Assembly: GCA_022496185.1 (NCBI GenBank)
Contig: WTXG01000037.1
Location: 180,861-244,860 of the forward strand
Source: Multifurca ochricompacta
Taxonomy: Eukaryota; Basidiomycota; Agaricomycetes; Russulales; Russulaceae
Length of the DNA: 64,000 bases
Reading direction: 5' to 3'
The notes under the pieces were generated by a model. It was not told where the DNA came from. It saw nothing but the letters and a program-made list of their open reading frames with translations, and ran no database searches. Positions 19,705 through 32,079 of this stretch are shown piece by piece (positions within the stretch are counted from its first letter, which is position 1; the number at the start of each line of letters is the position of its first letter). A program made the translations under genes and the position numbers.

Positions 19705-22700
19705 TCATATAAGTCCAAGTTTAGTAACCATGTTTTCATGTGACACTCTTGGTAGAGACTTTGTGAAGCCATCTGCCAGCATTTCACCAGTGGGAGTTCA
19801 CACTAAATTGATTAGATGCAATTCAACATACTCCCTGATTGCATGGTACTTTATTGGTATGTGTTTTGACCGCCTTCCTGTGACAGGGTTTAACACTAAG
19901 TCCACAGCACCCTTATTGTCACAGTGGAGTTGTATGGGTGAAGTTACTTCATATCCCAATTCCTCCATAAACATCCTATACCACGCAGCCTGATTGGAAG
20001 CCTCAGCTAGGCTCATGTATTCAGCTTCTGTGGTGGACTGTGCTACAGTCTTTTGCTTTCTAGAGCACCAGGATATGGCTCCATTTGCAAGCATATAGAC
20101 ATAGCCTGAAGTGGAGTGGCAGTCCTCTTGATCTCCCCATGAGGAATCTGCAAAGCCATGAAGGCCACTCTCTTCATTCCCTCCAGAATATTGCACCCTG
20201 TAGTTCATAGTAGCATTTAGGTACTTTAGAACATATTTTTCTAGGCGCAGATGATGTTGTGAAGGATTGGAAGCATATTGACTAAGGCGCGCAACAGCAA
20301 AGCTAATGTCAGGTCTGCTTCCAATTTGCACCCATAGTAGTGACCCCATTAGCTGTTGGTACTTCTTTATTTCTGAAGTAGATGCCTGGCCTTCAAACTT
20401 GACCAGATGTGCATCTGCACCGGCTGGTAGGGGAGTGTATACTGGATTGGAATCCCTCATCCCAAACTTCTCAAGAATGGACAAAACATAAGCTGCCTGA
20501 TCAATTTCCAGTGTCTTGTTAGGACAATCTCTGGTGATGTTAACACCGAGATATGACTGGATTTCTCCCAAGTCAGTCATCTCATATTGGCTAGATAGAG
20601 ATTCCTTCAGCCATGTTATCTTATCTTTTGAAGATCCAAGTATAGTGATGTCATCAACATAAAGAATGACGAAAAGTGAATCATCCCCCCATGGTGATGA
20701 TACACATATACTCCTGCATCAGAGTATGTCTGAGTGAAGCCCAGTTCAATAAGAACTGCATGAAACTGAAGATTCCATGCTCGGGAGGCTTGTTTGAGGC
20801 CATACAATGCTTTTTGTAGCCTACAAACTTTGGACTCTTGTCCAGCAATGACGAAACCAACAGGTTGCTCCATATAAATCTCCTCATCCAAATCGCCATG
20901 AAGGAATGCCGATTTGACATCCATCTGGTGGATTTCCCAATCTTCTAGCACAGCTAACACTAGTAATAAACGAAGTGATTCAAATCTGGTGACTGGGGAG
21001 AATGTTTCATCAAAGTCCACCCCTTCTATTTGAGTGAAACCTTTTGCCACAAGCCTAGCACGAAACCGTCCATCTGGTTTCAGCTTAACAACCCATTTGG
21101 ATTTGACTGCCTTTCTTCCTTCTGGAAGTTCTTCAAGGCGCCACACATTTAACTTTTTTAAAGCATCTATTTCATATTGACATGCTTCAAGCCACTCAGT
21201 GGCATTATCAGACTGCATTGCCTCCTGAAAGGTCAGGGGGTCTCTATAAGAGACACCGGCGGCATTTAGCAACTCCATGGTCCCAAGTCTGGATGAACCT
21301 TGCACAAACTCTGCATTATCCTCATTATAGAAGTGAGGATTCAGACGACGTGAACATTTTGGCATAACAGTATCAAGATCTAAATCTTCCTGTATAGCCT
21401 CTGACTGTCATTCAGAGCATGGACTTTCCCTAGTAAAAACTGGTTGGGCAAGTCTGCCTTTAGTCTTTTTTGTCGACTTTCTTACGGCACAAGTTCTGAC
21501 GGGGAGTTGGGAGGGTTCCAGTATTTGGGACAGTGGTGTTTGATAAATTGTGTCTGTGTGTGTGTCTCCTTCATTTTCGGGTGTGGTAGGCTCAGGATTT
21601 ATTTGAGGAGGCTCCACTACCTCCTGTTCCTCAACCTTGGTATCCTTATGCTCAGGATCCTGAGGAACTGTGGCTATTGCTGGTGAGGGTTGGACAGACC
21701 CTCCTTCTACAGGAACAACTTGTTCCTTTCTTCTTTCTCTGTTGTCTGCTACAGAGTGGGATGGGAAGGATTCTTCATTAAACATCACATCTCTGGACAA
21801 AACAAAGGACCGGGTATGTCTATCCCATAGAATATAGCCTTTGCTATTTGGCTCATACCCAACAAAGACAGCTTTTTTGGCTTTAGGATCCAATTTTTGC
21901 CGCTTGTTTTCAGGAACATGATAATATGCTTCACAACCAAAGACTTTAAAATAAGAGACATCTGGTATGTCCCCAACCAGAAGCTCTAGCGGTGTCCTCC
22001 ACTTGTTAGAATGGATGGGAGTTCTGTTATATATGTGACATGCTGTAGACACAGCGCACTCCCAAAAGCCAAGAGAAAGTCCAGCATGATGAAGCATACT
22101 AGTGGCTTTCTCCATTATGGTTCTATTGAACCTTTCAGCTCTTCCATTCTGTTGTGGGGAATATGGCATCGTAAGTTTATGCTCTATGCCAGCCTCACTT
22201 AGCAAGGACTTCAGCTCATTATTTACATATTCACCACCACAGTCTGTGTGTAAGGTTTTTATTTTGTTATTTGTTTTGTTTTCTAAAAATGCCTTAACAC
22301 TCACAAAGACTGATTTGAAGTAGTGTTTTGCCTTCATTGGAACAACTATAGCACTGCGGCTAAAGTCGTCTATGAAAGTGGCGAAATATAAATGCCCTTG
22401 TATTGAAGTGCATTGTAGTGGACCAACTAGGTCGCTATGAATGACTTCCAAGGGTGCTGAAGCCCACTTATGAGAGGGAGGGAAAGGAAGGCAATGGGAT
22501 TTCCCCATTTTGCAGCCATGACAAGGCTTTACTTCCTCTTGGCTATTTTTTAAACTGAGACCCTTTACGGCCTCAGGAGCATATCTTTTCAGGGCTTGTT
22601 TAGACATGTGACCCATTCTAAGATGCCAGGTATCAAGGCTGGTTGATGCAGTATTCAGGGCAGCGGTTGGTTTATCCACTATTGACCCTTGGATCCAATA

Positions 22701-24053
22701 TAGATCCCCAGCCTTGATTCCTTCTGCTATTCTTTGTCCTTTATATTATATTGCGACATTGTACTGATCAAATAAGACCATACCACCTTTGTTGGTGATA
22801 TGACTTGTTGATAAGATGCGATTTCCTGCTGATGGCATGTAGAAGACATTGTTAAGTTCCAATATATAATTTCTATTGGTCTTTATATGAATGCTTCCTA
22901 CTCCTTCGATAGGGACAACGGTTCCATCAGCCACTGTAACAGTGTGTCCCGAATGAGGCAGATATTCATAGAAATCTGACTCAAAGGGTGTGAAGTGGGT
23001 GGTGGCACCGCTATCCATCATCCAGGCAAATCCATCATCTTTGAAGATTTCTTCAGTCACATTTAAGGTATAAAGTTTAATGTGAGGTGTCTCATGCACC
23101 TCCTGTATTCTTCCACTACCATTAACAATTGTAGCTACTTGGTGGGAAGATGATGGTATACTGGCTCCTTGCGCCTTCCTCTGGTTGCCCTTTTTTCCAG
23201 CAGTGGCATTCTGCCAATCCTGTTTCCTCTGCCAACATTCATTTGCCTTGTGGCCTGGCTTCTGGCAGTAGAAGCAGGTGACATCATTGGATGATGATGC
23301 ACCTGCAGGTTGTGGCGTGATAAATTGTACTTTTTTGTTTTTGTTTTTGTTGATGTGGGCTGCCTTATTAAGGGCAGCCCCAACACCACTTCCTGTGGGG
23401 CCGGCAAGTCAGCTTTCCTCATTTAGGAACCTCTGAATGAGGTCCTGAGGGGAAAGGCATTCAGGAGGACCTGAAGCCAGGATTGAGCCAGCAATGGCAC
23501 TGTATGATGGGGGAAGGGATTGGAGCAAAATAAAGCTCATCTGGAGGTCAGAGACTTCCATCCCATTCTCCTTCAGGGTATTCCTTGCATCTAGCACACA
23601 CTGCAATTGGGGCCTAAATTGTTTGCCTTCCTCCAAATGGAAGGACGAAACTGAGCACCACAAATTGTAGGTGGCCATGCTACCCACAGTGCCATATAAG
23701 GACTCCAGCTGCTCATACTTTGAGCAGACTGATGGATACTTCCTATCAGAGGCAACCTGAGAATAAACTTCGCTGGTGACGACCAGCACCAGTAAACCCA
23801 TCAATACTTCTTCAACCCTACTCCATTCTTGGATTATGGGTTCCAACCAGGCAGCAAATCTTGCCTGGTAATCTGTTTCCTTCTCATCATCCTTCTGGAC
23901 CAGGGGATTGGCATATTCAGGCCCATCATGAGTGATGTGCCTTCTCATGCCGTTGATCCTAAGCAGGGCAGTAAAAGATACCGACCACTGTGGCCAGTTG
24001 GAGCTGTCGAGTTTATCGAATTTGAAGGTGGAAGGGAAAATGATGTTAGCCAT
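19705..24053 (-). pseudogene. gag-pol: Copia D Gag-Pol, broken
   Basis: Starts at the conserved Met (24051-24053, MANIIFPSTFKFDKLD). Gag domain, then TGA followed by CTT at 23409-23411, the same site where B has TGA CTA. The frame continues through the CCHC knuckle (CFYCQKPGHKANEC), protease (WMMDSGATTHF), TAA at 22743-22745, the HHCC finger, integrase (HSDLVGP, HTDCGGEY, QQNGRAER), TGA near 21408, and RT to QMDVKSAFLHGDL. A one-base deletion in a C run on this strand (20684-20689) shifts the frame just before the catalytic YVDD. RNase H follows (TEAEYMS, HCDNKGAVDLVLNP). TGA at 19798-19800 stands where F has CGA, and the true end is TGA at 19705-19707. Confidence 0.9.
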
Positions 24054-24137
24054 TGAGATGATTTGAAAAAAAATTTGATCCTGGTTCCAAGGAGCAGTTA
24101 GAACCAGTTGTCCAGGTCTCATTTAAGAGGGCCCATC

Positions 24138-24714
24138 TGTTACAACCCCTACCGTCCATCCCCGTTTTCTTTCTGCTTCCCAATGACGACCCTTCTCTGC
24201 CACCCACCTTGCACTTCTCGATCACGTCCCCATCATGGGATCCATCACGTGCCTTGCTTCCATCCCCGTGACCCGCTTTGTACCTGTTGACACTATGTTT
24301 ACTTCTGCTTGACTCCTTATCATCTTATCTCTATGACCAGACACTTACTTAATACCTATCAGAAGCTAGACTTTATGCCGTCCACTTCCGTATATTCGGG
24401 CCCACTTGACTCCATATCCTTATCTTGTAGACGCCCATCGAGTTACATATATAAGTCCGCTGTAGCTACACTGTAGACCTCAGACTTGACTTATTGAATA
24501 CATTGGTGCTTGTCTTCTGGACATTCCCCTTTGATCTCTGACTCAGTTGTCTCAAGTACTTCCGGTACTTTTCTGTTCAACATTGTCTTAGGGAGTGCCC
24601 CTTCGACTTTGACTCATCCCATTCACACTCCAAGAGACCCTATTGGTTTCTTATCTGAACCCACAAACCGCGCTGTCACACAAGTCGTGTGGAACGTCCC
24701 GCACCAGGCGTAAC
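24138..24714 (+). repeat. Solo Gypsy LTR of the G2 family (577 bp) in the Copia D leader
   Basis: TGTTACAACC to GCGTAACA with perfect target duplication CCATC (24133-24137 and 24715-24719). Length equals the G2 LTRs. It has TATATAAG at 24448-24455 and the predicted RNA start near 24481 (CAGACTTGACTT), the sequence that pairs with the G2-family self-primer site. Confidence 0.93.
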
Positions 24715-24719
24715 ACCAT

Positions 24720-25554
24720 CCAATCTGTGGCGCTATGCTTCAGAACTTAAGAAAGTCCTGCCTCCAATGTGTGACTTCTAAGTAGTATAGTGAAGCTGTC
24801 TAACCCCATTCTACAACAGATCCCAAAGCCACATCAGGCGGATACTGTGTAAATAGAAGGGGAGTCATGTCATGGAGGAGCCAACCACAAGTTCCACATA
24901 GAGACAAAGGGTGTAGAGCCCTTCCTCTAGTGCTGGTGGTGGAGTCCATGATTAAGCCCTAGATGATTGGGGCCATGACTGTAGTAGACTATTGGGTTTC
25001 CTCTGGTGGGGCAAACCCCCACAACTTGGCAGCGAATACTTCTGCCCAGAGACAAAACCCTCTAGCTACTATGTATATACTATAGTAGTGTGGCCTACTT
25101 GTATCAAGCCCAAGCATCATGGGAGTGACTACCCATGCCTTGTTCTAGACCCTAAACTCTACCAGCGGGTGGCTAAACCCGGCTTACGGATTGAGCCAAG
25201 CATTGACCAGACCTAAAGCCTCAAGCCTTCTGGGCAAGTGGCCTACTAAGACTATCTATGGGATGAAAACCCAGCTACAACTATGAACACTATTTACTTA
25301 GGGCACACATGAGGAGCTTAAGGTGTTTCACCCACTAAGGGTCCCTCGTCACCTTTTGCAAGAACCCTTGAGAAAGGGCTAGCCAAACAGATCAAGGTGG
25401 GCACATAAAGCGCACCACCTTGTGGACAGTTAAGGGCAAGAAGACGAAAGTGAAGCTCACTGGGAAAGTTTGTTGGGAGAAGAACTTTATAGAATGTTGA
25501 GCTTCGAAAGGTTGGACTGTGATCAAGAGAACGCCATATCAGTAATGAGCATCA
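24720..25554 (-). other. Copia D leader
   Basis: Non-coding, homologous in reverse to the leaders of A, B and H. A 74-codon frame at 24992-25216 on the other strand is not supported by the other copies. Confidence 0.8.
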
Positions 25555-25566
25555 GGGCCCATAACC

Positions 25567-26060
25567 TGATGAACAGGCATATGTGTGCAGTGATACTGAC
25601 TGTTAGTTAGCATGTGAGGCTAGAAACAAGTTATACTTCAGAGGTGAAGAAAACTCTGTATTACTATACTACACACCTAGAAACAAGTTATCTACAAGAG
25701 ACAGTTAGTTAGAGGTAAAGTAGTAAGTAGAGAGAATGGGACTTACACTTCAGAGGTGAAGAAAACTCTGAAGTGTAAGAGACGAAACAGACACCCTTAT
25801 ATACTTCAATGGGATGGTCTGTGCGCAATGGAATATGCTAGAATGTACTACTGAGGGACTAAGGCCATTGACCAGTGAGATATCACATGCTACACAGGAT
25901 TACTAAGGTACATCAGTCAGCTGCTGTGCATCGCGAGAAAGAAAGTAATAATGATAAGGTAAAAAGTCCGAGACTCCGAATCTTTATCTAATCTAATCTT
26001 GCACAGCTTAGACCCTAACCCAGATGCCTGAAGCACCTGAAGACACATGCCGTGTCAACA
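25567..26060 (-). repeat. Copia D 5' LTR (494 bp)
   Basis: Twin of 19005-19498. Sense-strand intron 1 is 25692-25746, exon B 25677-25691 and intron 2 25620-25676. The primer site is immediately outside at 25555-25566. Confidence 0.93.
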
Positions 26061-26570
26061 CAGGTTAGGCTGCAAAGACAAGTTACTTCAGAGGTAGAAG
26101 AAACTCTATATTACTATACTACACACCTGCAAAGACAAGTTCTATATACAGAGTTAGTCTCAAGGTAGTGAAGATACAGTGCCTCACAAAACTGAGTCAA
26201 TGTTTTGCACTTTTGCACTGTTTGTTGAATATCACATCAGCCAAAACAAATATAAACAAAGTCTTGGTAGACCATAAAAGGTACAAGATAAGGGTTATGT
26301 AATGCAACAATGATTATGTAATTCTGATCAAAACCTGTGGAGCTATGCCCATTTCAAATTGGGGACTCATTGACTCAGTTTTGTGAGTGGGTATCAGAAA
26401 TATCAGAATCTGATGCTCCACCAAATGTACAGCAACCAATCCTTAATATATGGTTACCATAGTTGTCTTAATATTGATGGGACCTGGAATAGAGCTATTT
26501 AACCATGGTTTACATTCCCAGAATATTATAATTTCCCAATGCACCCCACCTCCTCTGCTCAGAAAGAAAC

Positions 26571-26981
26571 ATGCTCTCTCTGGCCTCTGAAGGTCATTCC
26601 ACTGACACTATTGCCTCCAGACTCAGCCTCAGCCAGTCCACAGTCTCTAGGACACTCAGAACCCTCCTTCCCAACCATCAGTCACCTCATTTTGGTCATC
26701 TTTCCAAGCTCTCTGCTTTCTCTGAACATCCTATCATGATACAAATCACCACAGGAAAGGTTGCCAATGCTGTCCAGGCCACAAAGCACATCAATTCCAT
26801 CATCCCCAACCATGTCTCTTCACAAACTGTGCATTGGGTTCTTAAACAACATTCATTCAAGGCTGTAACAAAGAAGAAAAGGCCACTACTCTCTGCAGTA
26901 CATTGCAAGAAGCACTTAGCCTTTGCTTTGAAGTACAGAGAGTGGACTGTGGAGGACTGGCATCTGACCCAAATCTGTTGA
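26571..26981 (+). pseudogene. Tc1 transposase N-terminal half, left arm
   Basis: Encodes the two helix-turn-helix DNA-binding domains (LASEGHSTDTIASRLSLSQS, then NHVSSQTVHWVLKQH). It runs to WTVEDW, where the palindrome turns and homology ends with HLTQIC. The catalytic DDE domain is absent. A complete Tc1 transposase is about 340 residues; this arm covers about the first 130. Confidence 0.85.
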
Positions 26982-27428
26982 TTTTGGTCTCATCTGACCA
27001 AATGACCCTCTTCCAGTCCTCCATAGTCCAGTTTTGGTACTTCAAAGCAAAGGCTAAGTGCTTCTTGCAATGTACTGCAGAGAGTAGTGGCCTTCTTTGT
27101 TACAGCCTTGAATGAATGTTGTTTAAGAACCCAATGCACAGTTTGTGAAGAGACATGGTTGGGGATGATGGAATTGATGTGCTTTGTGGCCTGGACAGCA
27201 TTGGCAACCTTTCCTGTGGTGATTTGTATCATGATAGGATGTTCAGAGTAGCAGAGAGCTTGGAAAGATGACCAAAATGAGGTGACTGATGGTTGGGAAG
27301 GAGGGTTCTGAGTGTCCTAGAGACTGTGGACTGGCTGAGGCTGAGTCTGGAGGCAATAGTGTCAGTGGAATGACCTTCAGAGGCCAGAGAGAGCATGTTT
27401 CTTTCTGAGCAGAGGAGGTGGGGTGCAT
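26920..27428 (-). pseudogene. Tc1 transposase N-terminal half, right arm
   Basis: Mirror copy of the left arm on the minus strand. It extends slightly further, to WTMEDWKRVIWSDETKINRF, which carries the first catalytic Asp region of Tc1 transposases. The frame differs between 27428 and 27232 by a small deletion relative to the left arm (near 27250). Neither arm can make an active enzyme. Confidence 0.82.
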
Positions 27429-29378
27429 TGGGAAATTATAATATTCTGGGAATGTAAACCATGGTTAAATAGCTCTATTCCAGGTCCCATCAATATTAAG
27501 ACAACTATGGTAACCATATATTAAGGATTGGTTGCTGTACATTTGGTGGAGCATCAGATTCTGATATTTCTGATACCCACTCACAAAACTGAGTCAATGA
27601 GTCCCCAATTTGAAATGGGCATAGCTCCACAGGTTTTGATCAGAATTACATAATCATTGTTGCATTACATAACCCTTATCTTGTACCTTTTATGGTCTAC
27701 CAAGACTTTGTTTATATTTGTTTTGGCTGATGTGATATTCAACAAACAGTGCAAAAGTGCAAAACATTGACTCAGTTTTGTGAGGCACTGTAGTAGAGAG
27801 GACAACTTACACTTCAGAGGTAGAAGAAACTCTGAAGTGTAAGAGATGAAACAGACACCCTTATATACAATTCCAAGGGATGGTCTGTGCACTGGGAATA
27901 AGTCCACAAGTGCTGGACAAGGTCCAAACAATAAACAAGAGGGAATAAGGCCATTGGCCAGTAAGGAATCACATGCTTGTACATCATTACTAAGGTACAT
28001 CAGTCAGCTACTGTGGAGTGTGAGAAAGAAAGTAATAAAGATATAGTAAAAAGTCCGAAACTCCGGAATCTAATCTAATCCACAAAGTAGCTAATCTAAT
28101 CTCCTGATGCCTGAAGCATCACCAAACATGTCCTGTGTTCAACATCCCTCCATGCTGAAGGCATCTGGTCATAGATGGGAAATGAGTTGAATGAGCACAC
28201 TGCCATTTCAACAATTGAATGAGCATATCACCAGCCAACAATGTTGAGAATGAGTCGATGAGAAGTGTGGGTTGTGAGTTTTGCATATGAGTTGTATATT
28301 TGCTTATGCAAGCTAAAATGCTTGACATATTTGAATGTCCACTTCTGGCATACACACCACTTGCGTCACTCTCAAGGTCGAGAATGTGCTCATGTTGCAT
28401 GGTGGGAAAGTGAGACTGGTATACAAAGTCTCTAGATCCCAGCTCTCTCATTCCAGCACTAATCCAAGTCCATTGACCATGATTTCAAAGGATGCTCTTG
28501 GTAGAGACTTAGTGAAGCCATCTGCCAGCATCTCACCAGTGGGAGTTCACACTAAGTCAATTATGTGTGATTCTATGTACTCCCTAATGGCATGGTACTT
28601 GATAGGTATGTGCTTTGACTGCCTTCCTGTGACAGGGTTTAATGCCAAATCTATGGCACCCTTATTGTCACAGTGGAGTAGTATAGGGGAAGATACTTCA
28701 TACCCTAATTCCTCCATAAAAGTCCTATACCATGCTGCCTGATTTGCAGCCTCAGAGAGGCTCATATACTCAGCTTCAGTGGTGGACTGTGCTACTGTTT
28801 TCTGCTTTCTGGAACACCAGGATATGTGTCACAACCTACCCAGCTGTTACGAACAGGGCCCAGCAGCCCCATTTTCTTCACTCTTCCCAACTGGGACCCC
28901 ACTCGTCCACCAACCCTTCACTTCCTTATTATGTCTCCCTCCTGGGACCCCTCACATGCGTTGCTTCCATCCCCATGACTGTTGTTTGGACTTGTGTATC
29001 TACCATTTGTCTATGCTTGTATCTTCTTATCTTTTATCTTCTTATCTTTACGACTGGACATTTACTTAATCCCCTATCAGAAGCCAGGCTTTACGCCATC
29101 CACTTTCGTATCTTTGGGCCCACATGACTCCAATATCCTTATCTATAGACACCCATCCATTTATGTATATAAGTCCGTCTTAGCTATGCTGTAGACCTCA
29201 GACTCGACTTATTGAATACATCGGTGTTCGTCTTTCGGACTTCCCTTTGCAATCTCTGACTCATCTGTCTCAGTGCTTTTGGCACTTTCCGTTCAACATT
29301 GTCTTAGGGAACAGCCCCTTCGACTTTGACTTGTCCCCTTAGAACTCCAAGAGGTCCTATTGACCCCTTATCTGAAAC

Positions 29379-30677
29379 TGTTACGCTCAGCGGAGCGTTC
29401 TGTGCGGCGTGCATGGGTCGGCGCAGGTCCATTACCTCAGCCACGAGCCTAGCACGATAAGGCTAGACTCTGGGCACTGTTTAGCTTCGGGATCGGTTAA
29501 GGTTTGGTGCTATAATCAAGCACAGAGGGAGACGGGATGAGCCAGCCAAAGGGAGCTAATCCCCTAGGGCTGTTAAGTGGAGACAGGGCCCAGTTGCTGT
29601 GCCGGAAATGCACTGAGCACACTGGAGCCCTAGGAGATGGCAAAGGGGTTCAAAGGGAAGGGTACACACCCATTGCCAGAGGCAATGGGGGTCCCTGCAG
29701 GGATCTCAAGGACGCAAAAGAGGGGGAAAAGGCTTCTGATGTATTGGGGTCTAAGATCTCTAGGCTGAAGACACAAGAGGTCAAATCTAGGGTTGTACAA
29801 ACTGTCTACAGGGTCTTATATACTGTATGGGGATCTGGTTTGTAGCTAATCAGGAACAGGGTCAGAGTCCTTATCATCCAATAGCAGATAAGATGTCAAA
29901 TATAGTCCATGATAAGGATAAGCCTTATCAGAAGCATAATCATGTGGGACAGCCCCACAGGAGTCATATCAGTGTGGGAGGATTCCCACCAGGGTCAGGG
30001 GTAAATGGGGAGATAACAGGTCCCACAGGAGTCAGGGTGGATGTGGGAATACTCCCACAGGAATCAGAGAAGCGAATGATAAGCCAGATGGGCCATGTGA
30101 TCAGAGAGGGGTAAATGATCAGATGAAGATGCTGTGATCAGGGTCAGGGATCACATGGTCCAAAGTCACATGGTCAGGGATCACATGGTCAAGGATCACA
30201 TGGCCAAGGGTCACATGGCCAGGAGTCACATGACTGGCAGAGGGTCAAGTACAAGCCAAAGTCGAAGATTAGATTGGCAGGGACAGTGTCAGAGATCCTA
30301 TGGGTGTCAGCCACAGGGACAGGGTACAGATACTGGCCAAGATAAAGGCCAAGCATCAGGAGAAGGGGGGTCTACAGCCAACAGCACAGTAGCTGAACTA
30401 TCAGTGGGTCAGGTGCAGGTGTCAGGAATGGGGTCCTATGAGTGTCATATCACAGGCATCAGGGTGGGGTCCTGGGCACACAGGCCACAGGCATCAGGCA
30501 GGGTCCCAAGGCAGTAAGCCAAGGGCATCAAGTCAAAGGTCCTAGGCACAAGGCCATAGGCATCTGGGTTCTGGGGCCAAAGTGGTCAAGGGATGGTGGA
30601 ATAGGGGAATGGACAGTCAAGTGTGGTGCAAGGGGGAGGTGCAGTGTAAGGGTCAGGAAAAGAGTAGGGTCGTAACA
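29379..30677 (+). repeat. G6: large solo LTR (1299 bp) inside G7
   Basis: TGTTACGCTC to GTCGTAACA with perfect target duplication GAAAC (29374-29378 and 30678-30682). It holds a TATATACTG box (near 29817) and a tandem array of CACATGG-containing units (30146-30235). No RT, gag or integrase similarity. Open frames here (for example 30134-30517) are low-complexity translations of the repeats. Confidence 0.8.
30146..30235 (+). repeat. Tandem array of about 15-bp CACATGG units
   Basis: Roughly six units of the form TCACATGGYCARGGR in a row within solo LTR G6. Dense copies of a short palindrome-like core in a U3 region are typical of enhancer arrays. The same core (CACATG, CATGTG, CACGTG) recurs in the G3 LTR at 38404-38505. 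Confidence 0.7.
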
Positions 30678-32079
30678 GAAACCCTTGACCACACTGTCGC
30701 ACAAGTCGTGCGGAACGTCCCACACTGGACGTAACACCAGCGTACCCGACAGACAGCAAGACATGGGGGATACATAAGCAGTGACAGTAGCCGTGCAGGG
30801 TCCACAAGGACATCACCAGCTTAGTCATGATGTCCCACGCTGAAGTCCAGAAGACAGATACAGCATGAGGTACAGAAGCAGATCACATGACAGTAAGGTT
30901 TGATGCCTCATGTACAGAAGGACCCTGAACCTTAGTTGACGTGGGAAGACGGTGGCACTGGTTCTGATGAAAGGTTCCATAGTCACATGTCCAGACCTAC
31001 AGCGCTTAGATAGACAGATAAGAACCCTGATGACTAAGCTAGTCCAGCATGTATATATACCCTAGCTAGTCTTGCTCAGATGGTTCCCCATCTTGAGCTT
31101 TTGTGTCAATCAGAAGTCTTTTGGACCTTTACTTCCTTCCTTGCATCTCACCACCCAAACTTGTCCCTTTGGTACTCGTCCTCCGTGACTTGTACACTGA
31201 GCCTGTGACTCTGGTAGACCCTGTGTTGGACTTATTGTCTTCTGCATTGTTCCAAGATCGTCCCGACCTTGTCTCTGTGACCTAGCCGCCCACACTTGAC
31301 TGCATATGCCCCTCTGAGCATAACAATATGGCACCATTTGCTAAGAAAAACATGTAGCCTGAGGTTGAGTGGCAGTCCTCTTGATCTCCCCATGAGGAAT
31401 CTGCAAAGCCATGAAGGCCACTCTCCCCATTCCCTCCAGAATACCGCAACTTGCAGTCCTTTGTACTATTTAGATATTTTAGGACATATTTTGCAAGTCG
31501 CATATGATCTTGAGAGGGGTTGGAAGCATATTGGCTAAGGCGCACCACAGCAAAACTGATGTTGGGTCTGCTTCCAATCTGCACCCATAGCAGAGACCCC
31601 ATCAACTGTTGGTACTTCTTTATTTCAGAAGTAGATGCCTGGCCATCAAACTTGACCAGATGTACATCAGCACCAGAGGGAAGAGGAGTATATACTTGGT
31701 TGGAATCCCTCATCCCAAACTTCTCAATAATAGATAAAACATAGGCTGCTTGGTCAATTTCCAGTGTCTTATTAGGACAATCCCTGGTGATATTAACTCC
31801 AAGGTAAGACTGGATTTCTCCCAAGTCAGTCATCTCATATCGATTAGATAGGGACAACTTCAGCCACATTATCTTATCATTGGAAGATCCAAGTATAGTA
31901 ATGTCATCTACATAGAGAATGACATAGAGTGAATCATCCCCCTCCTTTTGATGAAACATGTATACTCCTGCATCAGAGTACATCTGAGTGAAGCCCAGTT
32001 CATTAAGAACTCCATGGAATTGAAGATTCCATGCTCAGGAAGCTTGTTTGAGGCCATATAATGCTTTTTGTAGCCTACA

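Larger units (their letters stand above)
19005..26060 (-). mobile_element. Copia D: full-length Ty1/Copia retrotransposon
   Basis: LTRs 19005-19498 and 25567-26060 are both 494 bp and nearly identical. Perfect target duplication CAGGT (19000-19004 and 26061-26065). Primer site 25555-25566 (GGTTATGGGCCC on the element strand). The leader is interrupted by a solo Gypsy LTR (24138-24714). Gag-pol is 19705-24053 on the minus strand. The complete ends and identical LTRs imply a recent insertion, although the reading frame is broken. Confidence 0.95.
26177..27790. mobile_element. Palindromic Tc1/mariner element (1614 bp) built from two 5' halves
   Basis: Flanked by the TA duplication (26175-26176 and 27791-27792) in intron 1 of the Copia E LTR. 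Both ends read inward as CAGTGCCTCACAAAACTGAG. The left arm (26177 to about 26960) and the right arm (27790 back to about 27000) are near-perfect inverted copies, each covering the terminal repeat and the N-terminal half of a Tc1 transposase. There is no 3' half, so it is non-autonomous, but both ends are proper termini and the TA duplication shows that it moved as a unit. Confidence 0.9.
18956..28144 (-). repeat. Copia E 3' LTR, split by Copia D and a Tc1 element
   Basis: Three pieces: 18956-19004, 26061-26176 and 27791-28144. Sense-strand intron 2 is 26070-26126, exon B is 26127-26141 (AACTTGTCTTTGCAG). Intron 1 runs 26142-27810 and carries the Tc1 insertion within it. Both exon B copies end TTTGCAG, unique to this LTR among those in the window. 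Confidence 0.85.
28845..30736 (+). repeat. G7: solo G2-family LTR inside G5, itself split
   Basis: TGTTACGAAC to GACGTAACA with target duplication CCAGC (28840-28844 and 30737-30741). Without the inner insert it is about 588 bp and aligns with the other G2-family LTRs: TATATAAG near 29167, then CTCAGACTCGACTTATTG. Confidence 0.9.
28827..31325 (+). repeat. G5: solo LTR (about 602 bp) in Copia E pol, itself split
   Basis: TGTCACAACC to GCATAACA with perfect target duplication ATATG (28822-28826 and 31326-31330). Its own sequence is 28827-28844 plus 30742-31325. A TATATATA box lies near 31052. The element family is unknown and orientation is by convention. Confidence 0.85.
18956..32079 (-). mobile_element. 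Copia E: 3' LTR and pol end, host of many insertions
   Basis: Reads leftward. The 3' LTR is 18956-19004, 26066-26176 and 27793-28144 (about 512 bp joined). Pol follows as 28448-28826 and 31331-32079 with a purine tract next to the LTR (TCCCTCC on this strand). Insertions are Copia D (TSD CAGGT), the Tc1 palindrome (TSD TA), solo LTR set G5 (TSD ATATG) and Copia F (after CTACA 32075-32079). The 5' part of E is not in the window. Its left flank is Copia A gag (GTTAA at 18951-18955). Confidence 0.85.
28448..32079 (-). pseudogene. pol: Copia E Pol C-terminal part (RT and RNase H), interrupted by G5
   Basis: The left piece (28448-28826) encodes the end of RNase H (MSLSEAANQAAWYRTFMEEL, HCDNKGAIDLALNP), a TGA at 28547-28549 where F has CGA, and the true stop at 28448-28450. 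The right piece (31331-32079) encodes RT from the LYGLKQASRAW region through YVDD (near 31915) to RNase H (SSWGDQEDCHSTSGYMF). Between them sits the nested solo-LTR set (28827-31325). The N-terminal side is cut by the Copia F LTR at 32080. Confidence 0.87.

Noticed and set aside
26571..27428. An active Tc1 transposase gene
   Set aside because: Both arms hold only the N-terminal half. The catalytic DDE domain is missing and the centre is a palindrome.
30134..30517. 127-codon frame rich in HMV/HMA repeats
   Set aside because: A translation of the CACATGG tandem array in solo LTR G6. Low complexity and no support from another copy.
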